From contig JABCTZ010000036.1 in NCBI GenBank assembly GCA_018238155.1, forward strand, positions 310,001 through 374,000: DNA of 64,000 nt, in the 5' to 3' direction. Positions 46,478 through 55,761 of the stretch are shown here, one piece after another. Positions within the stretch are counted from its first letter, which is position 1. Each line of letters opens with the position of its first letter. The notes beneath the pieces were generated by a model. That model saw nothing but the letters and a program-made list of their open reading frames with translations, was not told where the DNA came from and searched no databases. Both the position numbers and the translations under genes were made by a program. The stretch is from Candidatus Heimdallarchaeota archaeon. Its GTDB lineage: Archaea; Asgardarchaeota; Heimdallarchaeia; JABLTI01.

Positions 46478-47659
46478 ATGAGTAAAACAATTGAAATTTT
46501 TGGAAAAGAGCAAAAGGAAATCAAGAAAAGAATAGAGTCAATTGAAAATGGTTTAATTCCTGTAGCAATTGAAGATAACCAACTTTCATATAAATGGAAT
46601 GAAAAGGCTAACATCGAGAAACGAATGAAAGTTTACAATGTTCCTGGTGTAAGTATTGCGTTCATTAATAATTTTGAAGTGGAATGGGCGAAAGCTTTTG
46701 GAGTAAGAGATACACGAACATCAGATATTGTTACACTTGATACTTTATTTGAATCGGGTTCAACAGCAAAATCATTTACAGCCTTAGCAACATTACAAAC
46801 AGTTAGAAAGAATTTACTGACTTTAGATGAGAATGTCAATAAGAAATTGAAAGCTTGGAAAATACCTGAGAATGATTTGACTAAAGAGGAAAAAGTAACA
46901 CTTAAACGTCTATTATCTCATACTGCAGGGATTAACAGACCTGATAGTATGTTTGGCTCAGAATCAGGTTCCATGTCAACAATTGAACACATCTTAAGTG
47001 GAGAGAAACCGGCTCTAAATGATCCAGTAAAAGTTGAATTCATACCAGGAACAGATCACCAATATTCTAATTTAGGATATATCATCATTGAGAAACTTTT
47101 AACTGAAATATACGGAAAATCTTTCGCTGATTTAATGAAAGAAACTATTCTTAAACCTCTCTCAATGAAACGTTCTACGTTTGAATACCCTGATGATGAA
47201 TTAGGAAAAAGGACTATTGTTCCACATGATCAAAATGGCGAGGCACAAGAAACAGGAATGATGCATGGGGCTGCAGCTCATTGTGGTCTTCTAACTACAC
47301 CTGTTGAGCTTGGTAAATTTGTAGTTGAATTAATGAAAGCATATCAAGGTAATTCCGAAATAATTTCTCAAGAAACCGCAAAGCAAATGTTAACTCCTAC
47401 ACTGCCTCTTGATCCGGCAAAATTTTTTGGTTTTACAGGGCAAGCACTAGGAATGTTTCTATTAGAAAAAGATGAAAATCTGTTTTTTACCCATCCCGGA
47501 ACAAATATGCCCGGAGCTGTGTGCTTGATGATTGGTAGTCCATCTGAAGGACAAGGGTTAGTTATCATGTCTAATGGCATTCAAGCAGAATTGCTTCATT
47601 TAGAAATTCTCTATGGAATAGCTAAAATATTTGATTGGCCATTTTGGCAAAAAGAATGA
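46478..47659 (+). CDS. Class C beta-lactamase / serine hydrolase-family protein
   Basis: A penicillin-binding-protein-type serine hydrolase of 393 residues. SxxK is Ser95-Thr-Ala-Lys98 (ESGSTAKSF) and the YxN motif is Tyr196-Ser-Asn198. The third motif (HxG-like) is plausible in the C-terminal part (FTHPGTN). Archaea lack peptidoglycan of the usual kind, so the substrate is more likely an ester or peptide. No signal peptide is seen. The ATG follows GGTGA. It is followed after about 20-30 bases by a tandem-HTH regulator in the same direction. Confidence 0.85.
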   Translation: MSKTIEIFGKEQKEIKKRIESIENGLIPVAIEDNQLSYKWNEKANIEKRMKVYNVPGVSIAFINNFEVEWAKAFGVRDTRTSDIVTLDTLFESGSTAKSFTALATLQTVRKNLLTLDENVNKKLKAWKIPENDLTKEEKVTLKRLLSHTAGINRPDSMFGSESGSMSTIEHILSGEKPALNDPVKVEFIPGTDHQYSNLGYIIIEKLLTEIYGKSFADLMKETILKPLSMKRSTFEYPDDELGKRTIVPHDQNGEAQETGMMHGAAAHCGLLTTPVELGKFVVELMKAYQGNSEIISQETAKQMLTPTLPLDPAKFFGFTGQALGMFLLEKDENLFFTHPGTNMPGAVCLMIGSPSEGQGLVIMSNGIQAELLHLEILYGIAKIFDWPFWQKE

Positions 47660-47689
47660 GCGTATGAAAGTTTTGGAGAAGTGGCTAGT

Positions 47690-48784
47690 ATGACTAATAA
47701 CAATATAGCTGAACTGGATGGTAACGATATACGTATTGTTAGTACACTTGACTCTCTTCCACATAAGAGCTCAACCAAAAGAATAAGTGAGGAATTGGAT
47801 ATTCCCTCACGTAGCATTCGTTATCGGTTGGCGAAATTAAAAGAAAGGGACATTTTGAAAGAACAAACAGTTATTACTCATGAAAGAAAGCTTGGCATTC
47901 GAGAATCATTTATTTTTATTGAAGAACGTCGAAATAGCAGAAAGACTTTTTGTAAAATCATTGAGGAGAATCCTGCTCTAAGTTGGTATGTCCCCACATC
48001 TGGAAAGTATCAAGGTTTTATTTTGCATGCAATAAATGCAATGAATGTGCCTGATTATCCTCGGCAATTACTAGAGCAAATGAAAGAGAAAGAGATAATT
48101 AATGATTATTTTATTTTTGAGATAATTGAGTATCAAGAATATGGTTGGAACTACAAATGTTTTAATGAAGATGGAAAATGGGTTTGGAATTGGAAAATAT
48201 GGGAAGATTATATTAAAAAAGAAGAGTATGGACAAGAAGTAGTCGAGTTCGAAGAAAATCCCAAAGTAACAAGCTTTGATTATATTGATATTCAAATTTT
48301 AAGGCATTTCATTCTTTTTGAAAATATAACGCAAAAGGAAATAGGAAAGAAATTAGCATTATCAGAATCACAAATTGGTCGAAGACTTCGATCGTTGGAA
48401 CAAAGTGAAATAATCCGCGGATATCGAACAGGTTTTACACCCTTCACGGAAACTCAAGCAGTACTATGTATGATAAAAACTAACAATTCACTGGAATGTA
48501 TTGTGAATATTCTAAAACAAATACCTTATCCAAAAACAATAGCATTTGAGAATAGACATTCGATTGGATTGGGCTTTGAAATTCCTACAAATGAAATTAA
48601 TGGATTTCTAAATGGACTTCATTGTTTGCGACCTCTCATCGATTCATACTTTGTTCAATATCAACTAAGCAGTCCAACTTTTAATCCACAGACATCATTT
48701 GATTTGTTTGATAAAGATTCAAATGACTTGAACCAAGTAGCAACTGAATATGAAAAAACACTAGAACAAATTAGAGCAATCTAA
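47690..48784 (+). CDS. Tandem Lrp/AsnC-type HTH regulator
   Basis: Two winged-HTH units: the first at about residues 15-60 (IRIVSTLDSLPHKSSTKRIS then SIRYRLAKLKERDIL), the second at about 200-245 (IDIQILRHFILFENITQKEI then SQIGRRLRSLEQSEIIRGYR). Alpha/beta stretches of about 100 residues follow each, reminiscent of effector-binding domains. The order resembles the regulator at 15524, indicating a lineage-specific family. Translation starts at ATG (47690); a GTG three codons earlier is also open. It is downstream of the beta-lactamase-like gene and its 3' end overlaps the convergent gene by 14 bases. Confidence 0.75.
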   Translation: MTNNNIAELDGNDIRIVSTLDSLPHKSSTKRISEELDIPSRSIRYRLAKLKERDILKEQTVITHERKLGIRESFIFIEERRNSRKTFCKIIEENPALSWYVPTSGKYQGFILHAINAMNVPDYPRQLLEQMKEKEIINDYFIFEIIEYQEYGWNYKCFNEDGKWVWNWKIWEDYIKKEEYGQEVVEFEENPKVTSFDYIDIQILRHFILFENITQKEIGKKLALSESQIGRRLRSLEQSEIIRGYRTGFTPFTETQAVLCMIKTNNSLECIVNILKQIPYPKTIAFENRHSIGLGFEIPTNEINGFLNGLHCLRPLIDSYFVQYQLSSPTFNPQTSFDLFDKDSNDLNQVATEYEKTLEQIRAI

Positions 48785-49634
48785 ACAGAGGTTCAGTTTT
48801 TCGAAGGATTTCACCAAGCTCATTTGCACCATCCTTATTGAAGATTAACGCATCTAGACTGATTTTCTTTTTTGGTTTACCTATGTATTTCTCAGCTATT
48901 TCATCTAAGCCTACTAATGCATTATCGATAAGTTCTTTATAATTGCTCAATTTTCGAGCAGCAATAATCAATAAAAGATGGGATTCAATTTTTTCACCAA
49001 TCTTGATGCATTTTTTGAATGCTTTCGGTATTCGGATAAATAAAGTAAATGGCAAATTTTTATCAAATAGATATTCCATAATACTAATTAAATCTTGAAT
49101 ATCTCGAATTAAATAACTGGTTTTCGCTTTCTTTTTTGAATGAGTTTCTCCTTCGCTTTCAAAGCGTGAAATTAATAAGTAAATATTTAGAATTAGATCT
49201 TCGAAATTCTTTTCACTAAAATAAAACATCTTTTCATACTCAAAATTATTCTTTGAAATATAATCAGATGTACCAAAAATACCAGTATCAATATCATACA
49301 TGAATTTTTGATAATTGATTAAATGTTGAGCTGATTTACAGATATTTATTAGAATATCCAAAAAATGATCTGACGATAGGAGATTTAGTGAAGATTTTTT
49401 TATTTTCTTCTTTAAAGCCTTTAAATTTTGAATAACCAGTTTGATGTTCTCAACCACTATACTCGAGTAAGGAGATAAATATTTAATTTCCTTCAATATT
49501 TGTAGACATTCGCGAGTTTCAGATGCAATGAGGTTAATATTCTCTAGATCTGCTAAATGCAATTTTGTTAGTAGATGAGAATGTTCCTTAATATATTTCA
49601 AATACTCGATTTCTTGATAAACGCTTTCAACCAT
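48771..49634 (-). CDS. Hypothetical helical protein
   Basis: This protein of about 287 residues is almost entirely helical with Leu/Ile/Lys heptads (LKALKKKIKK, ENIKLVIQNLK), suggesting coiled-coil or four-helix packing. There is no signal peptide or TM. The start MVESVYQEIEY is chosen because AGGAGATAT lies upstream at good spacing; an ORF start 23 codons earlier lacks this. No family is recognised. Confidence 0.55.
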   Translation of the reverse strand: MVESVYQEIEYLKYIKEHSHLLTKLHLADLENINLIASETRECLQILKEIKYLSPYSSIVVENIKLVIQNLKALKKKIKKSSLNLLSSDHFLDILINICKSAQHLINYQKFMYDIDTGIFGTSDYISKNNFEYEKMFYFSEKNFEDLILNIYLLISRFESEGETHSKKKAKTSYLIRDIQDLISIMEYLFDKNLPFTLFIRIPKAFKKCIKIGEKIESHLLLIIAARKLSNYKELIDNALVGLDEIAEKYIGKPKKKISLDALIFNKDGANELGEILRKTEPLFRLL

Positions 49635-49829
49635 TTTTCTGATATCTCCTTGTGAAAATAATCTAATTGAATAACAATTATAATATTCAAAAGAATTGTC
49701 CAAAAATAATTCTTTTCAATTAGCTTTTCGTTAAAGTCACTTATATACCTCTCTGAATTGGATAGGGTTTTTAAAAAAAGAAAATATATCATTCCACATA
49801 CAATATTACTACAATAAGGATGAATTAGG

Positions 49830-51329
49830 ATGATGGAAGAATATAGTATAGATCAAATTCAAGAAAAGATGGAAAATGGAGAACTATCTGCAAGAAAACT
49901 CGTTGAGGATTTTCTACATCGAATCGAAAAAATTGACCGACAGGGACCAAAAGTAAATGCGATCATAGAGATCAATCCTGATGCACTAGAAATTGCCGAA
50001 AATCTCGATAAGGAACGTAAAAACAAGAAAACGCGTGGACCCCTTCATGGCATTCCTGTTATTATTAAAGACAATATTGAAACCGCAGACAAAATGATGA
50101 CTACAGCTGGATCGCTCGCACTTGAAGGACATATTGCTTCGCAAGATTCATTTATTGTCCAAAAACTAAGAGATGCAGGAGCAATCATTTTAGCGAAAGC
50201 AAATCTGAGTGAATGGGCTAATTTTCGCTCAACACGTTCTTCCAGTGGCTGGAGTAGTCGTGGAGGACAAACGTTGAATCCATATGCTCTTAATAGAAGT
50301 CCTTGCGGTTCGAGCTCAGGTTCTGCAGTAGCTGTAGCAGCAAATCTCTGTTCGGTAGCAATCGGAACTGAAACAGATGGTTCTGTAATTTGCCCCGCTC
50401 AAATAAATTCTGTAGTGGGAATAAAACCCACGGTAGGATTAGTTAGTCGCTCTGGAATTATCCCAATAAGCCATACACAAGATACTGCAGGACCAATGGG
50501 AAGAACTGTTCGTGATGCAGTTATTTTATTAAATGCTATAGTCGGGAAAGACACTCGAGATACTGCCACGTTAGAACTTAAACAGAACATTCCCGAAGAT
50601 TACACTGAATTCTTGGATGAAGGCGGATTAAAAGGAACAAGAATTGGTGTTGCGCGAAATTACTTCGGTAAAAATGACAATGTGGACAAATTAATGGAAA
50701 AAGCAATTGAGACAATGAAAGAATTGGGAACAGAGATCATTGACCCAATAGAAATTACCACATTGAAAGATCTAAGAGATCCTGAATTCCAAGTACTCTT
50801 ATTTGATTTCAAAAATGATTTGAATGAATATTTAGCTACAACAAACTCTGAGTGCAAAAATCGAACACTGAAAGATATTATTGATTTCAACAAGGAAAAT
50901 AGTCGAAAAATGATGCCTTATTTTGGACAAGAGATATTACTAATGGCAGAAGAAAAAGGACCACTAACAAGTAAGGAATATCTAGAAGCATTGGAAAAAT
51001 GTGATACATATGCAAGACAAGAAGGCATAGATAAAATTTTAGCTGAAAACAAACTTGATGCCATTGTTGCCCCGAGCGGTGGAATAGCTTGGCCAATAGA
51101 TTGGGTGAATGGTGATCATTTCACAGGAGGAAGCTCTTCTGTTGCTGCTGTAGCAGGATACCCAAATATTACTGTTCCACTGGGTTTTATCTGGGGATTG
51201 CCAGTTGGTATCTCTTTCTTTAGTGGAGCATTTCAAGAACCGGTTCTAATAAAAATAGCTTATGCATTCGAACAAGCAACAACAGCACGACAACCACCGA
51301 AATTTTTGAAAGAAGTAAATTATAAATAA
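49830..51329 (+). CDS. Amidase (amidase-signature family)
   Basis: A 499-residue amidase-signature enzyme with the Ser-cisSer-Lys triad: Lys80 (VIIKDNIET), the cis-Ser in the SPCGSSSGSAVAVAANL loop (about 161-163) and nucleophile Ser185 (GTETDGSVICPA). It is longer than GatA relatives in its C-terminal part but lacks features tying it to the GatCAB transamidosome, and no gatB/gatC is nearby. It probably hydrolyses a small amide. The start MMEEYSI follows an AGGATGAATTAGG stretch. A hairpin lies 40 bases after the stop. Confidence 0.9.
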   Translation: MMEEYSIDQIQEKMENGELSARKLVEDFLHRIEKIDRQGPKVNAIIEINPDALEIAENLDKERKNKKTRGPLHGIPVIIKDNIETADKMMTTAGSLALEGHIASQDSFIVQKLRDAGAIILAKANLSEWANFRSTRSSSGWSSRGGQTLNPYALNRSPCGSSSGSAVAVAANLCSVAIGTETDGSVICPAQINSVVGIKPTVGLVSRSGIIPISHTQDTAGPMGRTVRDAVILLNAIVGKDTRDTATLELKQNIPEDYTEFLDEGGLKGTRIGVARNYFGKNDNVDKLMEKAIETMKELGTEIIDPIEITTLKDLRDPEFQVLLFDFKNDLNEYLATTNSECKNRTLKDIIDFNKENSRKMMPYFGQEILLMAEEKGPLTSKEYLEALEKCDTYARQEGIDKILAENKLDAIVAPSGGIAWPIDWVNGDHFTGGSSSVAAVAGYPNITVPLGFIWGLPVGISFFSGAFQEPVLIKIAYAFEQATTARQPPKFLKEVNYK

Positions 51330-51369
51330 ATAATAGCTAAAGAGTACATAATACATAAAATGCATTCCT

Positions 51370-51394
51370 GGATACTTTTTTGAAGAAAGTATCC
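51370..51394 (+). terminator. Hairpin after amidase gene
   Basis: GGATACTTT (51370-51378) and AAAGTATCC (51386-51394) form a perfect 9-bp stem with a seven-base loop between the amidase and the next gene. Confidence 0.5.
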
Positions 51395-51426
51395 AATATT
51401 TACAATCAACCACTCAAAAACCAACT

Positions 51427-51741
51427 GTGAATACTATGACAGATGAAATATATCGTTCAATAAGTGATAATATTATGAATAAAGAAATCACTTTTAGAGG
51501 CATTGCCATGGATGCAAAAGGTGGCGCAGTGATAATTCTATTCAAGGGAGAAATTATCTATTTACAAAATATGGATTGTTGGGATGATGCTATGCTCAAT
51601 AGAGGTGTTCTTGTAAAAGGGCTATTGGTTGAAAGGAAATTGATCCCAGATCCTGTTGTTGCTGAAGATGGGGCGATCAGTACAGGTGCGTATGGTACTC
51701 AATATGTTTTAGAAAATGTGATAATAATCCAGAAAGAATAA
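51427..51741 (+). CDS. Small beta-rich hypothetical protein
   Basis: This 104-residue protein is made of short strands with conserved-looking Gly: FRGIAMDAKGGAVIILFKGE, LVKGLLVERKL and GAYGTQYVLENVIIIQ, a pattern reminiscent of an OB-fold. No signal peptide. The start is GTG (51427) or ATG three codons later. No family can be named. Confidence 0.55.
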   Translation: MNTMTDEIYRSISDNIMNKEITFRGIAMDAKGGAVIILFKGEIIYLQNMDCWDDAMLNRGVLVKGLLVERKLIPDPVVAEDGAISTGAYGTQYVLENVIIIQKE

Positions 51742-51816
51742 TAAATTTTGATGTTCAGTATCTTTCCATTTATTTATGTTCATTTTCAGAAATAACTTGC
51801 TAAAGAGAAAAAATCA

Positions 51817-51853
51817 GTTCCAATATTCACACTTAAGCTTTATTCTTTGCAAC
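51817..51853 (-). repeat. Solitary degenerate CRISPR repeat
   Basis: GTTCCAATATTCACAC followed by TTAAGCTTTATTCTTTGCAAC matches the 37-nt CRISPR repeat of the array at 53586 in 31 of 37 positions with no gap; the last 18 bases before the end differ at one position only. Strand is given as the inferred transcription direction of the array. It lies alone in the 273-base gap between 51741 and 52015; I see no second repeat 35-45 bases away on either side. The rest of the gap holds nothing recognisable. Confidence 0.7.
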
Positions 51854-52014
51854 GAATTTGAACAATCAAAACCAAGAAATACTGGTGCTTAGATGACAAT
51901 AGTTTGAAATAAGATTATTGGCATAATTTTATTTTCTTACTTCATTGCAAGTTCAGATAGCTCATTAATAACCTTTAAGTAATTTCAAAGCAATATTTTT
52001 GTATTATTCTAGTT

Positions 52015-53424
52015 GTGAGTTTGATGATTTTAAACAAGAAACTGTTATATGTCGGAATTCTTTGTCTAATACTTAGTCCAATGAACCTGGTTGAATTAAG
52101 CTCTGCAAATAGTCGTGATTATGAAGACGAATTGCCATCTGTTGTTCTTAATACTTTTCTAGTGGATTTAGACAAACTTTACCTGTATGATAATTTAACT
52201 ATGAGAAACAAACTCCTAAATGAGATAGGTAATGGTTCTTATGGCTGGCCCTTAACTCCTTATGGCGCTCATTTTGTTAGTCAACACATTGAAGGTGTTG
52301 ATCACGTATATTTCCATCCGTATAGAATCCTTCCAATGTTCGCACCTCATGATGGCGTTTTCGATTCATTCCAAAGTAACTTAGGAAATAAAACTGTAAT
52401 GCAGAATGGAACCGAGGTTATTGATGATAGTAAATTAGTAATAGATATAGGTGAAGGTTGTTATTTTCACATAAGTCACATTTCTCTTCTGAAATCAATA
52501 TATGATGTCATTCAAGATACAGGAAGCTATAGTTTTAGTGAAGGAGAAATAATTGGTTATAATCATGCAAATCCTTGGGGCAATTATGGATTTGAGATTT
52601 TTTATCATGCAGGTGGGATGGGATATGGAGGAGGATTCTTTTATCCACTAAAATATTTTAGTTCTACTATACAAGACAAGATTGAGGATTATTATAACCA
52701 GCTACTTCCCAGGGCAAAAATAGGTGGAGCTTTTCCAGAGGTAGCTATGTATAATGATATTTATGTTGCAATTGAAAGTAGTGTATGGGGTGTTTGGAAA
52801 TATAAAAGTGGCTACTTGGACTCTTATTTTGAAATAGGTTCTTTTACTGTGGTTGAGGGAAGGTATACTACTTTCTTCAATCGCAATTTTTCAAATACTG
52901 AGTACTATTATCGAGATCCGAAAAATCCCGACCTAAATATTACAGAAGATGTTTTGGGTATATTTGGTAATAGTCGAGGAACAACAATAATCGAAGAATT
53001 TAACATTACTACGCATGGTTTTCTAAAGACTGTTGAAGGTGATTTCTCCAATGGTATTATGGAAGTTGTTTTAAATTCTGAAGTTGATGATTGGGGGTTC
53101 GCGAATGATAGTATCTATGTTAGATATAATGTCGATTCCAACAGTACCGGTTTCAAAGATGATATCTTGACTGTTGAATGCTTTAAGGAACTTGCAAGTG
53201 CACAAGCCGGATTTACAGAATATAATCTCACGTATGCAAGATATATCCAGTCCTGGGAAATTAAGGATCCTAATCCTCAACCAACAGAAACACCAACTCC
53301 AACTACACCAACCACGCCTACAAATAGCTCAAATGGTTACTGGATAATTCCATTCACATCAGTACTTGTAGTGATGATAATAATAAGTAAGAGAAAGAAA
53401 TGGAGTGGAAATTACAAGAAATAA
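52015..53424 (+). CDS. Secreted protein with degenerate M23/LytM-like region and C-terminal TM
   Basis: An N-terminal signal (LLYVGILCLILSPMNLVEL) is followed by an ectodomain. Its first half recalls the LytM/M23 fold: THFVSQHIEGVDHVYFHP-like His/Asp spacing at about 85-105, APHDGVF (strand turn), then GCYFHISHISLL and EGEIIGYNHANPWG. The canonical H..D/H-x-H zinc ligands are not all evident, so it may be non-catalytic. A Thr/Pro stalk (PTETPTPTTPTTPT) and one TM with a basic tail end the 469 residues, the usual archaeal surface-anchor plan. The start is GTG or the ATG three codons later. Confidence 0.65.
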   Translation: MSLMILNKKLLYVGILCLILSPMNLVELSSANSRDYEDELPSVVLNTFLVDLDKLYLYDNLTMRNKLLNEIGNGSYGWPLTPYGAHFVSQHIEGVDHVYFHPYRILPMFAPHDGVFDSFQSNLGNKTVMQNGTEVIDDSKLVIDIGEGCYFHISHISLLKSIYDVIQDTGSYSFSEGEIIGYNHANPWGNYGFEIFYHAGGMGYGGGFFYPLKYFSSTIQDKIEDYYNQLLPRAKIGGAFPEVAMYNDIYVAIESSVWGVWKYKSGYLDSYFEIGSFTVVEGRYTTFFNRNFSNTEYYYRDPKNPDLNITEDVLGIFGNSRGTTIIEEFNITTHGFLKTVEGDFSNGIMEVVLNSEVDDWGFANDSIYVRYNVDSNSTGFKDDILTVECFKELASAQAGFTEYNLTYARYIQSWEIKDPNPQPTETPTPTTPTTPTNSSNGYWIIPFTSVLVVMIIISKRKKWSGNYKK

Positions 53425-53585
53425 AGTTACTAGTTTCTCAAAAAGCACTCTAGTCACATTGGTGGTATTTATCCAGAAGAACAAATGGGTAATAATTTCA
53501 CCATTGATATTAAGGATACTTTTTGGGACGTCTTGAGAATACCATTCTCTTTAAACATTTTTTCTTATTATATCTCTTTTTGGAT

Positions 53586-54617
53586 GTTTCAATACTCATA
53601 ATTGAGCTTTATTCTTTGCATCCCGATCTATTGACTCGTGATTTTGTAGCGACACAAGACGTTTCAATACTCATAATTGAGCTTTATTCTTTGCATCTTA
53701 CTAACCAATTGCTTCTTCTAGTTTCAGGTGAAAAACGTTTCAATACTCATAATTGAGCTTTATTCTTTGCATCCAAGCTAAAGCATCACGCAGTCGTCAT
53801 AGGAGCAACTCAGACGTTTCAATACTCATAATTGAGCTTTATTCTTTGCATCAAGTTTGTGATTTCTTATGGCTAAGTTACGCTATCAAGTTGTTTCAAT
53901 ACTCATAATTGAGCTTTATTCTTTGCATCACCAATGGCTTATCTGTGGATGGGAACAGCTTATTTTGTTTCAATACTCATAATTGAGCTTTATTCTTTGC
54001 ATCTTCATTTAGATCTGTTAGAACTTTTATCCATTTATCCTCGTTTCAATACTCATAATTGAGCTTTATTCTTTGCATCATTCCTTAATAAAAAGGTTAA
54101 CATCTCAGCAGTAAGATTGTTTCAATACTCATAATTGAGCTTTATTCTTTGCATCAAGTAATTTGGACGGTAATTTGTCAACTAACATTCTAAAGTTTCA
54201 ATACTCATAATTGAGCTTTATTCTTTGCATCCATAAATATCACCATCCTTAGTATCTTTCCATTCTAGGTTTGTTTCAATACTCATAATTGAGCTTTATT
54301 CTTTGCATCTACAAGTTTAACGACTCTAAAGCGCGCCTGGAGAGTAAGTTTCAATACTCATAATTGAGCTTTATTCTTTGCATCAATGAAAATTTCTCAG
54401 ATGATAAATGTCACTATTTGAGAGTAAGTTTCAATACTCATAATTGAGCTTTATTCTTTGCATCTGACTTGAAACACGCTAACTTGAGAGGCGCTAACTT
54501 GAGGTTTCAATACTCATAATTGAGCTTTATTCTTTGCATCACGATATAGACGCCACTAAAGGCGCAGGAAGTTTTTAATTGTTTCAATACTCATAATTGA
54601 GCTTTATTCTTTGCATC
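53586..54617 (-). CRISPR. CRISPR array, 14 repeats of 37 nt, 13 spacers
   Basis: The repeat starts GTTTCAATACTCATAATTGA and ends GCTTTATTCTTTGCATC on the plus strand. Repeats begin at 53586, 53661, 53737, 53816, 53893, 53967, 54043, 54119, 54195, 54273, 54348, 54428, 54504 and 54581, and all appear identical. Spacers are 37-43 nt. The reverse complement ends ATTGAAAC, the usual 5' handle of type I crRNAs, so transcription is inferred on the minus strand with the leader at 54618-54880. The repeat is AT-rich and nearly unstructured. Spacers 10 and 11 share their leader-distal eight bases; spacer 12 contains a direct repeat. Cas4, cas2 and cas1 lie just beyond the leader. Confidence 0.95.
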
Positions 54618-54880
54618 TGACAGTTCTTAGGCGTCTAGGAGTTAAAAATCTTCTTCTCAAGGTTCTAGAACGATTTTTTCGATCAACAGCTTGGCGGGTG
54701 ACCAAAGTGGAACGAGCTTTAAAAAGACCCGCCAGATTTTAACTGTTTTTGAGGGAAAAGAAGGCAGGAGATGGGTTCTTTTACTGCTCAAACTGTCGGG
54801 TCTTCTCTCTAGCAAAGGTCTTAAATAGTACTTACGAAGACCCGCCACTCTCATAGACAGAAATGGGCTTATTTTTTGAA
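54618..54880 (-). promoter_or_regulatory. Putative CRISPR leader
   Basis: The non-coding stretch between the array and cas4 holds repeated GC-rich motifs in AT-rich DNA: AGACCCGCCA at 54725-54734 and again at 54838-54847, and the inverted form TGGCGGGT at 54692-54699, plus a partial CGGGTCTT at 54797-54804. TATA-like TTTTTAAAG and TATTTAAG occur on the minus strand near 54715-54723 and 54820. The arrangement fits a leader with binding sites for adaptation proteins or a regulator. Confidence 0.6.
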
Positions 54881-55447
54881 CTAAGCTCTCCAACATTGTA
54901 ACCAAAATTCGCAGTCTTGGCATTTTTTTTCATTTGGTGTGGGAGAAGGAATAATCTCTTTAGTTACAATTTGCAACATTATTGTATGCTGCTCCAAAGC
55001 ATCTATTTTATCTCGCAGTGTAATAGGAATCTCAATTCGTTTATCGGCACCATAACGAATTTCAGCTTTATTTACATCCGTTTGAAAGATATTTTCAAGG
55101 ATAATGGCTTGAATAACGAGCTGAATTAAATGGTGTTGAGGTATTGTAGAATAGATCTTACCTGTTTTAAACTCAATTGGGTAGTAATCATTATTAGATT
55201 CTACATAGGCATCAAAAAGAGCTGCTAAACCTAAATCCGGCTCGACAATGAAACGATTATAATAGATCGTTGATTTTTCCAGTTTAGTTTGAGTTTTCTT
55301 TCGTATCTTTGAATCATGATAATCAGCTCCCTTCCTCATTTTGTAAGATATTCTAGGAAAGATCTTCTTAACATATCTAAAATAGATTATTCTTGGGCAA
55401 TAAATGAACTGTCGGAAATCTTCTGCAGTAAATTCAATGTTAGTCAT
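54881..55447 (-). CDS. cas4: CRISPR-associated nuclease Cas4
   Basis: Cas4 trims and selects PAM-bearing prespacers for integration. The Fe-S cysteines are Cys17 (FIYCPRIIYF) and Cys176, Cys179, Cys185 (KKCQDCEFWLQCW). The PD-(D/E)xK nuclease core is visible as Asp79 (LFDAYV) and PIEFKTGK (Glu92, Lys94). The length of 188 residues is normal. The gene overlaps cas2 by 4 bases (ATGA) and is last in the cas1-cas2-cas4 transcript, next to the leader. Confidence 0.93.
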   Translation of the reverse strand: MTNIEFTAEDFRQFIYCPRIIYFRYVKKIFPRISYKMRKGADYHDSKIRKKTQTKLEKSTIYYNRFIVEPDLGLAALFDAYVESNNDYYPIEFKTGKIYSTIPQHHLIQLVIQAIILENIFQTDVNKAEIRYGADKRIEIPITLRDKIDALEQHTIMLQIVTKEIIPSPTPNEKKCQDCEFWLQCWRA

Positions 55448-55761
55448 AAAATCACAACCTTTTCTTCTTCGAAACCAAACGCAGACTTCTGTTTGGTGAT
55501 CAATAGATCACTCATACCAATGTAGCTTATTTTTTCAAAACAACGAAAACATATTGGTATCACTACTACTTTCCCTAGTCTTTTTGCGAAAAGATCGCTT
55601 ATTTCCATGATGAGCATTTCAACCATATTTCTGGTTTGCTCTCCGGCAAAGACAGAAAATTGTATACGTTGGAAGCCATAGTTTTCACAAAGTTTGGCTG
55701 TTTTCGTTCGGAGAGAATCATTTGGGATGTCATAGCTTACAAGATAAAACAACAAAATCAC
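55444..55761 (-). CDS. cas2: CRISPR-associated Cas2
   Basis: The ferredoxin-fold Cas2 of 105 residues begins FYLVSYDIPND with the conserved Asp after the first strand, and GFQRIQFSVFAGE follows as in other Cas2 proteins. It forms the dimer that bridges two Cas1 dimers in the integration complex. It overlaps cas4 and abuts the stop of cas1. The C-terminal about 20 residues (FGFEEEKVVIL) are slightly longer than the minimal fold. Confidence 0.93.
   Translation of the reverse strand: MILLFYLVSYDIPNDSLRTKTAKLCENYGFQRIQFSVFAGEQTRNMVEMLIMEISDLFAKRLGKVVVIPICFRCFEKISYIGMSDLLITKQKSAFGFEEEKVVIL

Noticed and set aside
53523..53756. 77-codon open frame across the first repeats of the CRISPR array
   Set aside because: It is read through repeats and spacers and repeats the same peptide; not a gene.
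54657..54923. 88-codon minus-strand frame between array and cas4
   Set aside because: It overlaps the 3' end of cas4 and lies in the leader with its repeated boxes; composition is not protein-like.
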